The translations under genes were made by a program, and so were the position numbers. From positions 1 to 64,000 of the forward strand of contig DATEOC010000091.1 of NCBI GenBank assembly GCA_035274425.1: a DNA stretch of 64,000 nucleotides, read 5' to 3'. Positions 41,743 to 49,747 of this stretch are shown here, in pieces; the stretch's first letter is position 1; every line of letters begins with the position of its first letter. The stretch comes from JADMIH01 sp035274425 (lineage in GTDB: Bacteria; Chloroflexota; Chloroflexia; QHBQ01; JADMIH01). The notes below the pieces were generated by a model. That model worked only from the letters and a program-made list of their open reading frames with translations, was not told the origin of the DNA and did not search any database.

Positions 41743-43992
41743 TCAAGCCCCCATCCTCTTCAAATGCACCAGCAGCACCGCTATGTCCGCAGGCGTCACC
41801 CCTGCGATACGCGAAGCCTGGCCGACAGTCGAGGGGCGGAAGCGCGCTAGCTTCTCGCGAGCTTCGGTCTTGAGGCCGGGGATTTGGGCGAAGGGGAACT
41901 CCTGTGGGATGGCACGCTCTTCCAGCTTGCGCGTGCGCGCCACTTCATGCTCTTGCTTTACGATATAGCCCGCGTACTTGGCGGCAATCTCCGTCTGTTG
42001 CATTGCTTCATTTATAAGAGGGTCAACGGCCTTGAGGTCCGGGAGAAGGACGTTTAGAGCTTCATAGGGAGTCGATTGGCGGCGAGCGTATTCGAGCATG
42101 GTCGTGTGCCTGCCTGATTCGGGTGCATCATACCCTGCCGCGGATAGGCGAACTGCCACGGCGTTCGTCACCACCCCCTCCGATAGACGAGCCAGGGCAT
42201 CCCGCACGATGTTATCCTTGCGCATAATCGCCTCATAACGTTCTTCACTCACCAGGCCGAGTGCATGACCGATAGCGCTGAGACGCAGGTCGGCGTTGTC
42301 CGAACGCAACAGGAGGCGATGTTCGGCCCGCGAAGTCATCAGGCGATAAGGCTCGCGGTGGTCCATACTGGTAAGGTCATCGAGCATAACCCCCGTATAT
42401 GCCAGGTGGCGCGGGAGGACCAACGGCTTACAAGCGCGTATGTCATCCAGCACCTTCTCTATAGCCTCAGCCGTCTGCCGCCCCTGACTAAGAGGTGTTC
42501 TCAGAGCCTGTCCCTTATCGTCCATCGTCCATCGCCTATCGTCTGCCAAAGGTACATCGTCCGTCGTCCGTCGTCCGTCGTCCGTCGTCCTCCTACAATA
42601 GAGCGCCGCGTTGATACCTCCCATGATCCCCTGCCCGGCAGCTTCTTCGTAGCCGGATGTGCCGTTGATCTGACCGGCGAGGAAGAGGCCCGCCACGCGC
42701 TTGCTCTCAAGCCATGCCGTGATCTCGCTTGGAGGCACCGCGTCATATTCCACGGCGTAGCCGATGCGCATGATCTCGGCGTTGCGCAGGGCAGGAATCG
42801 AGCGTATCAAGCGCCACTGCACGTCCTCTGGCAGCGACGTACTGCACCCCTGCACGTAGACCTCGTTGGTGCGCCACCCCTCCGGCTCAAGGAACAACTG
42901 GTGACTCTCCTTGTCTGCGAAGCGATGGATTTTGTCCTCGATAGAGGGGCAATATCTCGGTCCCACCCCCTCTATCGAGCCATTGAACATAGGAGAGCGG
43001 TCCAGGTTATCACGGATGATCGAGTGCGTCTCCGGCGTGGTATGCACCAGGTAACAAGCCATCTGGCGGCGCCAATTTTGGATTTTGGATTTTGGATTTT
43101 GGATTTCTATATCCTGCCATCGTCTGTCGTCCGTCGTCCGTCGTCCGTCGTCCGCCTGCGGGTACGTATCCAGCGGCTCCATCGTGATCGCCTCTATGTG
43201 CTCATGGCTGAAGTAGAGGGGGGTAGGGCTGCCGGGTTGTAGCTCGGTTAATGCGAAGTCGATGGTGCGGGCATCTATGCGCGGTGGCGTCCCCGTCTTG
43301 AGTCGCATCAGTGGGAATGATAGCTCACCCAACACGCCCGAAAGCTCCTGGGAGGGTGCTTCGCCTGCTCGCCCGCCGGGCCTGGTAAGCTCGCCTGATA
43401 TAATGCGCCCCCGCAGGAAGGTGCCGGTAGTGAGCACCACGCTACGCGCCCGGTACTCGCTGCCCGTGGCAGTCGTAACCCCCACCACTTTGAGGCGGCG
43501 ATGCGGGGCTTTCAGGGCCTCGTCTGCGGCATGGGGAGTGTGGCTCAGGGTGCCGGCCAGGTGCTCGCTCGTCGCAGCCGGGTCAAGCGGCTCAAGGAGC
43601 AGGCCCGAGACGCTGGCTTGCTTGAGAAAGAGGTTGGGGGTCGTCTCCAGCACGCTCTTCATCTGGAGGGCGTAGAGCTTCTTGTCGCATTGGGCGCGGG
43701 GGACCTGGACGGCGGGGCCTTTGCTGACGTTCAGCATCCTGATCTGGATGGAAGTGCGGTCGGTGTTGCGCGCCATCTCCCCGCCGAGCGCGTCAATCTC
43801 GCGTACTACGTGCCCCTTGGCCGGACCCCCGACCGAGGGATTGCACGGCATTAGCGCCACCGTATCGAGGTTGAGGGTGACCAGCAAAGTACGGTGTCCC
43901 ATACGCGCGGCGGCAAGCGCGGCTTCGCACCCTGCGTGCCCCGCCCCCACCACGATTACGTCGTATGAGTCTTTATGGCTGATATATGTCAT
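41743..43992 (-). CDS. mnmG: tRNA uridine-5-carboxymethylaminomethyl modification enzyme MnmG with two repeat insertions
   Basis: FAD enzyme that, with MnmE, modifies U34 of tRNA wobble positions. N-terminal dinucleotide motif VVGAGHAGCEAA, then NPSVGGPAKGH, SPMFNGSIEGVGPRYCPSIE (in parts), the second signature GQINGTSGYEEAAGQG, and C-terminal GQASRIAGVTPADI. The ATG at 43992 (MTYISH) matches the family N-terminus. About 749 residues compared with about 620-630 normally. Much of the excess is two in-frame heptad insertions: about residues 280-306 before the MACYLVHTTPETH block, and about 467-492 after GGINAALY. Both sit in surface-type positions between conserved blocks. MnmE is not in the window. 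Confidence 0.95.
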   Translation of the reverse strand: MTYISHKDSYDVIVVGAGHAGCEAALAAARMGHRTLLVTLNLDTVALMPCNPSVGGPAKGHVVREIDALGGEMARNTDRTSIQIRMLNVSKGPAVQVPRAQCDKKLYALQMKSVLETTPNLFLKQASVSGLLLEPLDPAATSEHLAGTLSHTPHAADEALKAPHRRLKVVGVTTATGSEYRARSVVLTTGTFLRGRIISGELTRPGGRAGEAPSQELSGVLGELSFPLMRLKTGTPPRIDARTIDFALTELQPGSPTPLYFSHEHIEAITMEPLDTYPQADDGRRTTDDRRWQDIEIQNPKSKIQNWRRQMACYLVHTTPETHSIIRDNLDRSPMFNGSIEGVGPRYCPSIEDKIHRFADKESHQLFLEPEGWRTNEVYVQGCSTSLPEDVQWRLIRSIPALRNAEIMRIGYAVEYDAVPPSEITAWLESKRVAGLFLAGQINGTSGYEEAAGQGIMGGINAALYCRRTTDDGRRTTDDVPLADDRRWTMDDKGQALRTPLSQGRQTAEAIEKVLDDIRACKPLVLPRHLAYTGVMLDDLTSMDHREPYRLMTSRAEHRLLLRSDNADLRLSAIGHALGLVSEERYEAIMRKDNIVRDALARLSEGVVTNAVAVRLSAAGYDAPESGRHTTMLEYARRQSTPYEALNVLLPDLKAVDPLINEAMQQTEIAAKYAGYIVKQEHEVARTRKLEERAIPQEFPFAQIPGLKTEAREKLARFRPSTVGQASRIAGVTPADIAVLLVHLKRMGA
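42516..42591 (-). repeat. TCGTCCA/TCGTCCG heptad insertion 2 in mnmG
   Basis: Degenerate TCGTCCA units then four TCGTCCG units. On the coding strand they read as DDGRRTT-type heptapeptides, in frame and without stops. Confidence 0.85.
43073..43157 (-). repeat. ATTTTGG and TCGTCCG heptad insertion 1 in mnmG
   Basis: Three to four TTTTGGA units (43074-43106) and four TCGTCCG/TCGTCTG units (43120-43154), separated by about 15 bp. Two unrelated heptads are combined in one in-frame insertion, giving DDGRRTTDD and QNPKSKIQN peptides. Confidence 0.85.
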
Positions 43993-43999
43993 CCCTTCT

Positions 44000-44005
44000 A
44001 TTTTA
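44000..44005 (-). promoter_or_regulatory. Putative extended -10 of mnmG
   Basis: Minus strand TGG-TAAAAT, 7 nt before the ATG at 43992. This would make the transcript leaderless. No good -35 is seen, so the call is tentative. Confidence 0.4.
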
Positions 44006-44048
44006 CCAGTTTGCCCTACACGAAAGTAACTCTGCTGACGGATATTCT

Positions 44049-44096
44049 TTTCGCACAAAAATGGGAGCGCCTACGCGCTCCCATTTTTGTGCGAAA
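44049..44096. terminator. 22-bp perfect hairpin
   Basis: Arms 44049-44070 and 44075-44096, loop CTAC, core GGGAGCGC/GCGCTCCC with AT-rich base. 11 bp after the stop of the CAP-domain gene, on its transcript. Confidence 0.85.
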
Positions 44097-44107
44097 GGAG
44101 GGAGAAG

Positions 44108-45274
44108 TTACTGTTCGATGAAGATGACTGTGAAGTAGTGCATCTCGTCTTCTGCCGAGAAAGCGTAGCCGACACCCACTGCGGTGTATCGCCCGTCAAG
44201 CATGACCGCCTTGTGGCCGGCGCTGTTCAAGTAGCTGTTTATGGCGACCTGGGCGGTCTCCTGGCTCGGATAGTTGTTACGGGCGAGGATTTCGCCGCCG
44301 TACTTGAAATCAACCTTGCGGTCCACCAGCATCGAGATGAACTTAGTACCTTCCGGGGTGGTGTGGCTGAAGTAATTGCGCTCAGCCATATCGCCACTGC
44401 GCGCTCTCGACAGGTCGGTCACGGCTGCGTCAAGCGTTACCTGGCGTGCGCCTGCGGCGGCGCGCTGCTCGTTGATTGCCTTCAACAGGAAGCTCTCCAT
44501 CGGAGTCAGCTTGACTTCAGCTGCCGGTAGCTGCTGCTTCTGAGTGGAAACGGTTTGGGCCTGGGGGCCGTTGCCGCCGAGCGCCGCCCTTCCGAGGAGG
44601 CTCAACTGCACTGCCTTGCCCGACTTGGCAAGCTCCTGGTGGTATTCCATGCGTGCTCGCTCGAACCACTGCACGTACATGCCGTCCTGGTCCATCGGCT
44701 CGGCGATCGGATAACCGAAGAACTCTACTCCGCCGTTATTCTTCCAGTAAGAGAGGAACGGCTCAGAGAGGGAGTGGCCTGTCTGGCTGATGTATGCCCT
44801 CTGTGCGGTTGAGGCGAATGGCGCGACCTTCGCGAACTTGTCGCCGCCGTTGAGATCAACTCCCAGCCTGGTGAAAAGTACACCGTACCCCTTGCTTGCC
44901 AGCTCAGGGTGGCGCTCCATGCGGACGCGCTCGAAGTACTGCACCGTCTGGCCATTCTCGACACGCTCATCGGACAGGGGATAGCCGATACGTTCCAGGC
45001 CGTAGCGCTGGAAGGTAGAGAGGAAGTCCCCGGCAACCGACTTGCCGGTTACGTCGAAGTACTGTTTCTGTGTGGGAGCGCCCGTAGCGCCGAGCGCCTG
45101 CGCGTTCCGGGCCACCGTGAGTGGTTGTGCCAGCATAGCGAACGTCATGGTGAGCGTAGCCAGCACGTGCGGCACGAGCCTGCGAAGTCTTAGACCTTTA
45201 CGAGCTGATAGATGGGAATATGATAGATAATTGCTTGTGGTATATGATAAGTTGCTGTAATTCTCTGCCTGCAT
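44108..45274 (-). CDS. Exported CAP-domain protein with two LGFP-like modules, under a c-di-GMP riboswitch
   Basis: 388 residues. A positively charged N-terminus and hydrophobic segment at about 31-58 form a signal peptide or anchor. Two modules follow, about 68-150 and 155-245, each with TGxSxxxxFxxY, GYPLSDE or GYPIAEP, and VQYFERVRMERH-type motifs. The C-terminal 135 residues are a CAP/SCP domain: INEQRAAAG, YFSHTTPEG, a central Glu in GGEILARN, and SYLNSAGHKAVMLDGRY. Bacterial CAP proteins are secreted and often tied to surface or sporulation functions. The mechanism is unclear. AGGGGGTT is 7 nt before the ATG. A riboswitch lies about 90 bp upstream, so expression should follow cyclic di-GMP. 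Confidence 0.85.
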   Translation of the reverse strand: MQAENYSNLSYTTSNYLSYSHLSARKGLRLRRLVPHVLATLTMTFAMLAQPLTVARNAQALGATGAPTQKQYFDVTGKSVAGDFLSTFQRYGLERIGYPLSDERVENGQTVQYFERVRMERHPELASKGYGVLFTRLGVDLNGGDKFAKVAPFASTAQRAYISQTGHSLSEPFLSYWKNNGGVEFFGYPIAEPMDQDGMYVQWFERARMEYHQELAKSGKAVQLSLLGRAALGGNGPQAQTVSTQKQQLPAAEVKLTPMESFLLKAINEQRAAAGARQVTLDAAVTDLSRARSGDMAERNYFSHTTPEGTKFISMLVDRKVDFKYGGEILARNNYPSQETAQVAINSYLNSAGHKAVMLDGRYTAVGVGYAFSAEDEMHYFTVIFIEQ

Positions 45275-45336
45275 GATGATAACCCCCTGTGTGTAACAGT
45301 GGTTGCAGGCAGATGCTTAAGCGCGTTCGGGGGGAA

Positions 45337-45363
45337 TAAAAGATGCCGAACTTGAGGGCATTT
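45337..45363 (-). terminator. Small hairpin below the riboswitch (expression platform candidate)
   Basis: Minus strand ATGCC ... GGCAT stem with AAAA/TTTT extension and a CTTTTATT tail, 3 bp after the aptamer. Could be the intrinsic terminator controlled by ligand binding. The stem is short, so uncertain. Confidence 0.45.
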
Positions 45364-45365
45364 TG

Positions 45366-45456
45366 CCGGGCAACCTGGCTGTCATAGCTCTCTCGAGCCT
45401 TAGATCCATTGGCTTTGCGTCCCCACCTTTCGGTGAGTTTGCCTTTTTCCTGCGTG
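45366..45456 (-). ncRNA. Cyclic di-GMP-I (GEMM-I) riboswitch aptamer
   Basis: Read on the minus strand: CACGCAGG, then AAAGGCAAACTCACC, a CCGAAAGG stem-loop with GAAA tetraloop, the invariant GGGACGCAAAGCC (complement at 45411-45423), a P3 arm containing GGATCTAAGG as the tetraloop-receptor side, and closing AGCCAGGTTGCCCGG. These blocks and their order match the GEMM-I consensus. It lies in the leader of the CAP-domain gene. Gene control by c-di-GMP is known for the class. ON or OFF direction here is not decided. Confidence 0.88.
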
Positions 45457-45724
45457 ATTAGCTGCGTCAGGCCAATCCTGGATAGTTTATTTATTCGATT
45501 TTATTCTATTTCTTGCACCCACAGACATTGTATTCCTTTACGCGCGCGGATGGAATGACGAGGATGTACTATAGGCCCTATCCCTACCTGTGCTAGCCTG
45601 GAAGTACGGCTCAATTTATACTTCTTTTGTGTTAGTACCTCCCAGACAAAAATTCACCAACCATGAGGCAGCCCCATTCTTCGCCAAGCACGCCAAGATA
45701 AGTGCGAAATAACCTTGCTTCACT
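45457..45724. other. Intergenic region upstream of the riboswitch, no gene seen
   Basis: AT-rich stretches (45480-45535) probably hold the promoter of the riboswitch transcript; minus-strand TACAAT near 45530 is a candidate -10. A CGCCAAG-type repeat fragment is at about 45681-45697. No open frame with a plausible start. Confidence 0.4.
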
Positions 45725-45790
45725 CACGAAAATGAGCGCCGCTGGGCGCTCATTTTGTGTGGCGAGAGAGCCCCGACACATTGGGGCTTA
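45725..45790. terminator. Two adjacent hairpins, first with the GAGCGCC core
   Basis: Arms 45725-45740 and 45745-45759 (one bulge), core GAGCGCC-GCTG-GGCGCTC. A second stem AGCCCC/GGGGCT is at about 45769-45790. They follow the stop of corA on the minus strand. Confidence 0.7.
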
Positions 45791-45803
45791 TTGTACTTAT
45801 CTC

Positions 45804-47168
45804 CTATAGCCAGCCTTTCCGCTTGAAATAGGTGAATTCAGCGAGCACTAGTATGGCAACCACCACCATAACACCCGGGTATCCCCAGGTAGAGCGCAAT
45901 TCAGGCATTGCTTCGAAGTTCATGCCGTACCAGCCGGTAACGGTCGCTATGCTCATCAACATAATAGAAACGGAGGTGAGGGTCTGGACGGTTATGTTCA
46001 GCCTGTTGCTCTGCATGGAGAGGAAGCTGTCTAGGGCGCTTGAGAGGAGGTCGCGGTAGGTGTCTATGCTGTCCGTGACGCGAACGACGTGGTCGTACAC
46101 GTCCTGGAAGTAGACCATGGTGTGGTTATCGAAGATGGCGATGTCGCGGCGGGTAAGGATGTTTAGCACGTCGCGCTCCGGGGCCAGCACCTTGCGTAAG
46201 GCCAGGAGGTCCTTCTTAAGTGTGAATATTGACTCGATGGACTTCTGGCTGTACCTCTCGAATATGCTCTCTTCAAGGACTTCGATGCGGTCAACGATAC
46301 TATCTATCACTGGGAAGTAGTTATCTACGATGGTGTCGAGGAGGGAATAGAGGAGTATACCTATATCTTTCTCATGGTGGCTTTTACCGTCATCCGCCTC
46401 TTCGCCAGGATCAGGGGTGGGGACGAGCATCAGTGGGCGGTCCTGGTCTTGTACAGGTATCGGCTGCGTATCCAATATATGCTGCGGGTCAGCATCCTGG
46501 TCCGCCTGGGACGCGGACTGCGCCGTGAGATTTGCCTTTTCTTCAGGGGTGAGCTTTCTGGTGCCTGGTAAGTTCTGTAGCCTGGCAGATTCGTGCGTGA
46601 TATTCTCTATGTTACGAGTCCAGCGCTTGGCGGCTTCGTCCAGCTCGCTGATGGGGTGGTCGTGCACCGTGATGAGGAAGTTCTGGCCAAGAAAGAGGGT
46701 CAGCTCTCGAAGGATAATGCGCTCATCTGCCCCATTATTGTCAGGGTCTTCATCTCCCTCTCGCTCGACGATGGGCACACTTACTTCTCCCTCTGTCGTG
46801 CCTGGGCCAAGCATATCCTCTGCCCTGTGCCCGCTACGTGTCGCTCTCAGGAAGTCTGTGCCGTGCAAGCCTCGCCTGCCCGGTATGCGCCCCGCGCCCG
46901 GTTCTTCGACGGCCACCGAATAAAAAATGACAAGGTAGAAGTTTTCGTAGGTGTCTACCTTGGGGCGTTGGTGGCGAGCCATCGCATCTTCAATCGCCAG
47001 GGGGTGCAGCCCGAACTCCTCCTGTATGAGCGCGAACTCCTGGGCGGTAGGACTTTCCAGATCGAGCCACAAGAGGCGGTCTTTGTGCGTGACGATCTCA
47101 CTGATAGCCGAGGGGTCCTCGACCACGCGGAATTGCTGGCTTTCGTCTCTAAGGAGGGTTCTTAGCAT
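45804..47168 (-). CDS. corA: CorA-family Mg2+/Co2+ transporter
   Basis: 454 residues. Long cytosolic N-domain, then two C-terminal membrane helices. The first ends with the signature YGMNFE and the pore loop PELRSTWGYP, and the protein ends with a short basic tail (YFKRKGWL). The family length is about 320-370. The excess is a polar insertion at about 195-270 (DADPQHILDTQPI, DPGEEADDGKSHHEKD) that is not heptad-derived. The gene starts 6 bp after the dehydrogenase stop on the same strand, implying cotranscription. Confidence 0.92.
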   Translation of the reverse strand: MLRTLLRDESQQFRVVEDPSAISEIVTHKDRLLWLDLESPTAQEFALIQEEFGLHPLAIEDAMARHQRPKVDTYENFYLVIFYSVAVEEPGAGRIPGRRGLHGTDFLRATRSGHRAEDMLGPGTTEGEVSVPIVEREGDEDPDNNGADERIILRELTLFLGQNFLITVHDHPISELDEAAKRWTRNIENITHESARLQNLPGTRKLTPEEKANLTAQSASQADQDADPQHILDTQPIPVQDQDRPLMLVPTPDPGEEADDGKSHHEKDIGILLYSLLDTIVDNYFPVIDSIVDRIEVLEESIFERYSQKSIESIFTLKKDLLALRKVLAPERDVLNILTRRDIAIFDNHTMVYFQDVYDHVVRVTDSIDTYRDLLSSALDSFLSMQSNRLNITVQTLTSVSIMLMSIATVTGWYGMNFEAMPELRSTWGYPGVMVVVAILVLAEFTYFKRKGWL

Positions 47169-47174
47169 TACGAA

Positions 47175-48503
47175 TTACAATCGCCGGATGTTCTCTCGAT
47201 TCCCAACATCGCGGGTGGCGTTGCGAGTGTCTACCAGTAGCATGGCATTGGCGGCTATCCATTCCCAGTCGTAGCTGCTGTGGTCTGTGGTGATGACCAC
47301 AGCATCGTACCTCTGAAGAGCCTCTTCCGATAGGTCGATAGTCTTGAGGGAGGGTTGGTCTTCGGCTACCTGGAGGGTCTGGGCGTAAGGGTCGTGGTAG
47401 TCCACGTGCGCGCCCTTTGAGCTAAGGAGGTTGATGATGTCGACGGCAGGGGACTCGCGCACGTCTTCAACGTCGCGCTTGTAGGTGACACCCAGCACCA
47501 GCACCCTGCTCCCACGGAGCGGCTTGGCGTGATCGTTCAACGCGTCGGCTACCAGATCGAGCACATACAGAGGCATATCTGTATTGATTTCGGAGGCCAA
47601 CTCGATAAAGCGCGCCTTGTAATCGAGGGTCTTGAGCTTCCACGAGAGATAATGAGGGTCTATCGGTATGCAGTGCCCCCCCAGGCCCGGCCCTGGATAA
47701 AAGGGCATGAAGCCAAAGGGCTTGGTTGCTGCGGCGTCTATTACCTCCCATACGTCTATGCCCAGCTTCGCGCACATGATCGCAAGCTCGTTCGCCATCC
47801 CGATATTCACAGCCCGGAAGGTGTTCTCCAGGAGCTTCACCATCTCGGCTGTGCTGGTGGATGATACGGGGACGATTCGCTCAACGACATGGGAGTAGAG
47901 AGCGCTCGCCAGCTCGCGGCACCGGGGCGTGACGCCTCCTATTACCTTCGGGATGTTGGAGGTCTTGAAATGTGGGTTGCCGGGGTCTACGCGCTCCGGT
48001 GAGAAAGCGAGGAAGAAATCTTCGCCCACAACGTAGCCTCCGGCTGAGAGGCGTGGTAGAATAACTTCGTCAGTAGTGCCGGGGTATGTGGTGCTCTCCA
48101 GGACAATTAGCTGCCCGGGGCGAAAGTTATCAGCTAAAGACTCCGTAGCCGACACGATGTACGATATGTCGGGGTCTTTGGTCTTGCGGAGTGGGGTAGG
48201 CACGCATATCGAGACCGTATCCGCCTCGCGCAGGGCGGCGTAGTCTGTCGTAGCATGGAGCTTGCCGGAGGCTACAGCGCGTTGCACGTCGGCGCTCTCG
48301 ATGTCCTTGATGTAGGAGCGGCCAGCCTTGATGGACTCTACCTTGCTCTCATCGAGGTCGAGGGCCACCACATTGAAGCCCGCGTGCGCGAAGTCCACAG
48401 CCAGGGGCAGCCCAACGTACCCGAGGCCAATAACGCCGACGGTTGCTGTGCACTTCTCAATCTTTTCGGCTAAAATGCGTGCGTAATCCTTCTCTTGGGG
48501 CAT
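47175..48503 (-). CDS. UDP-sugar (N-acetylhexosamine) 6-dehydrogenase, WecC/WbpA type
   Basis: About 442 residues. NAD-binding motif VGVIGLGYVGLPLA at about 22-35, FSPERVDPGN, PKVIGGVT, and the catalytic cysteine in GLGGHCIPIDPHYLSWK (in parts GGHCIPIDP). Oxidises the 6-OH of a UDP-HexNAc or UDP-glucose to a uronic acid in two steps for surface polysaccharide. SPERVDPGN and the HCIPIDP motif favour the HexNAc-specific WbpA/TviB/WecC group. Start ATG 48503 has GGAG 5 nt upstream. The longer frame to 48536 runs into heptad repeats. Followed by corA. Confidence 0.88.
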   Translation of the reverse strand: MPQEKDYARILAEKIEKCTATVGVIGLGYVGLPLAVDFAHAGFNVVALDLDESKVESIKAGRSYIKDIESADVQRAVASGKLHATTDYAALREADTVSICVPTPLRKTKDPDISYIVSATESLADNFRPGQLIVLESTTYPGTTDEVILPRLSAGGYVVGEDFFLAFSPERVDPGNPHFKTSNIPKVIGGVTPRCRELASALYSHVVERIVPVSSTSTAEMVKLLENTFRAVNIGMANELAIMCAKLGIDVWEVIDAAATKPFGFMPFYPGPGLGGHCIPIDPHYLSWKLKTLDYKARFIELASEINTDMPLYVLDLVADALNDHAKPLRGSRVLVLGVTYKRDVEDVRESPAVDIINLLSSKGAHVDYHDPYAQTLQVAEDQPSLKTIDLSEEALQRYDAVVITTDHSSYDWEWIAANAMLLVDTRNATRDVGNRENIRRL

Positions 48504-48522
48504 TAGGTCTCCGGTCGCTGGT

Positions 48523-48730
48523 GAAACATGATGCATGAAACGTGAAACGTGATGCGTGAGTAATCACAAAGGCCACAAAGACGCAAAGAACACAAAGGAT
48601 TTATGGGTTTATTATCACGCATCATGCATCACGTTTCACGTTTCACCCTTTCGTCTATCGTCTATCGTCTATCGTCTATCGTCCGTCGTCCGTCGTCCGT
48701 CGTCCGTCGTCCGTCCGTCGTCCGTCATCA
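48523..48730. repeat. Composite repeat: AAACGTG heptads, CACAAAG block, inverted ACGTTTC, TCGTCTA/TCGTCCG array
   Basis: GTGAAAC/GTGATGC copies (48528-48560), ACAAAGACGCAAAG core (48563-48600), inverted ATCACGT/TTTCACG copies (48615-48645), then TCGTCTA and TCGTCCG units (48652-48727). Close parallel of 25455-25618 in order and sequence. Confidence 0.85.
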
Positions 48731-48787
48731 CAGACTATCGCACTATATCAGAGGGATAAAGGAGCGTCAACCGGGAGGGAGTGCTAT

Positions 48788-49564
48788 ATGGAGCATGTCA
48801 CATTTACCACTTACGATGATGTCAGGCTGGCAGGCAACCTCTATCTCCCGCAGGGGAATGCGGAATGGTGGCCGGGTATCGTGGTCTGCCACGGGTTCGG
48901 CTCCAGCAAGGAGCGGCACGCCGATTTTGGAGAGCGTGCTGCCGCTGCCGGTCTCGTCACGCTGATAATAGACCTGAGGGGGCATGGCGAGAGCGGCGGC
49001 GAAGTGGACGCTAACCTATTTAACGATGTGGCCGCTGCCTTCCTGTACCTCCAAAGCCGCCCGGAGGTCAACCCTATGAGCGTGGCGATACGAGGCAGCT
49101 CGATGGGGGGCTGGCTCGCTATCCACACGGCGGCCCACCTCAAGGAAGTCGCCCCGGTGGTAGCGTATTGCCCAACTAGCGAGTCCCAACTGTCCATCCT
49201 CATGGAAGAGGTGGCGATGGTGCAACGCGGGCATCCATCTCCTCTGGTGCAGGGCACGCCACCTCGCGTCAAGGTCAACTCGATCCTGCAATTGCTATTC
49301 CGCGTCGACGTAGCCAAAGCTGCCAAGCGCATCTCTCCGCGCCATCTCTTGCTTGTACAATGTGAAGGGGATGAGGTCGTACCTCCCCACGTCAGCCAGC
49401 GCATATACAATGAGGCAAATGAGCCTAAGACGATGTGGCTACTGCCGGGAGGCGACCACGAGTTCGCCCAGCATGACCCCGAAACGGATGCTCGCGTCTT
49501 TGAGTGGTTGAAGATGGCGAGACCTGCGATGCAACAATTGGCCCCCGAAGATATAGTAGGCTAA
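48788..49564 (+). CDS. Alpha/beta-hydrolase fold esterase-like protein
   Basis: 258 residues. Nucleophile elbow RGSSMGGW with Ser105, oxyanion region VVCHGFGSSKE, RGHGESGG, acid CEGDEVVPP and His in GGDHEFAQHD, giving a complete catalytic triad. Similar to the serine aminopeptidase S33/dienelactone-like hydrolases acting on esters or amides. The substrate is unknown. GGGAGGGAG is 6 nt before the ATG. No signal peptide. The gene stands between repeat arrays with no obvious operon partner. Confidence 0.85.
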   Translation: MEHVTFTTYDDVRLAGNLYLPQGNAEWWPGIVVCHGFGSSKERHADFGERAAAAGLVTLIIDLRGHGESGGEVDANLFNDVAAAFLYLQSRPEVNPMSVAIRGSSMGGWLAIHTAAHLKEVAPVVAYCPTSESQLSILMEEVAMVQRGHPSPLVQGTPPRVKVNSILQLLFRVDVAKAAKRISPRHLLLVQCEGDEVVPPHVSQRIYNEANEPKTMWLLPGGDHEFAQHDPETDARVFEWLKMARPAMQQLAPEDIVG

Positions 49565-49614
49565 GCGCTCCTGACAAAGCCAGCATGCTTGCAAGAGACG
49601 ATAGACGAAGGTCG

Positions 49615-49726
49615 TGAAACGTGAAACGTGATGCGTGAGGGCCAACTTCTCAATGTTGGAGCACGAATTGTCATCTAGCGTCCGTCGTCCGTCGTCCGTC
49701 GTCCGTCGTCCGTCGTCCGTCGTCCA
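49615..49726. repeat. AAACGTG heptads and TCGTCCG array upstream of PMT-like gene
   Basis: GTGAAAC copies (49612-49638), then about seven near-perfect TCGTCCG units (49677-49725), 20 bp before the start codon. Confidence 0.85.
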
Positions 49727-49747
49727 TAACAGCCTACAACTCCTCAA

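Noticed and set aside
42265..43242. 325-residue plus-strand ORF inside mnmG
   Set aside because: Antisense to mnmG. It stays open partly because the heptad arrays lack stops on both strands.
43993..44058. 22-residue N-terminal extension of MnmG
   Set aside because: MnmG proteins begin just before the GAGHAG motif. The extension lies in the hairpin and promoter region.
45457..45724. Small gene in the 0.5-kb gap upstream of the CAP protein
   Set aside because: No frame with start, ribosome-binding site and sensible composition. The region is explained by a riboswitch leader and promoter.
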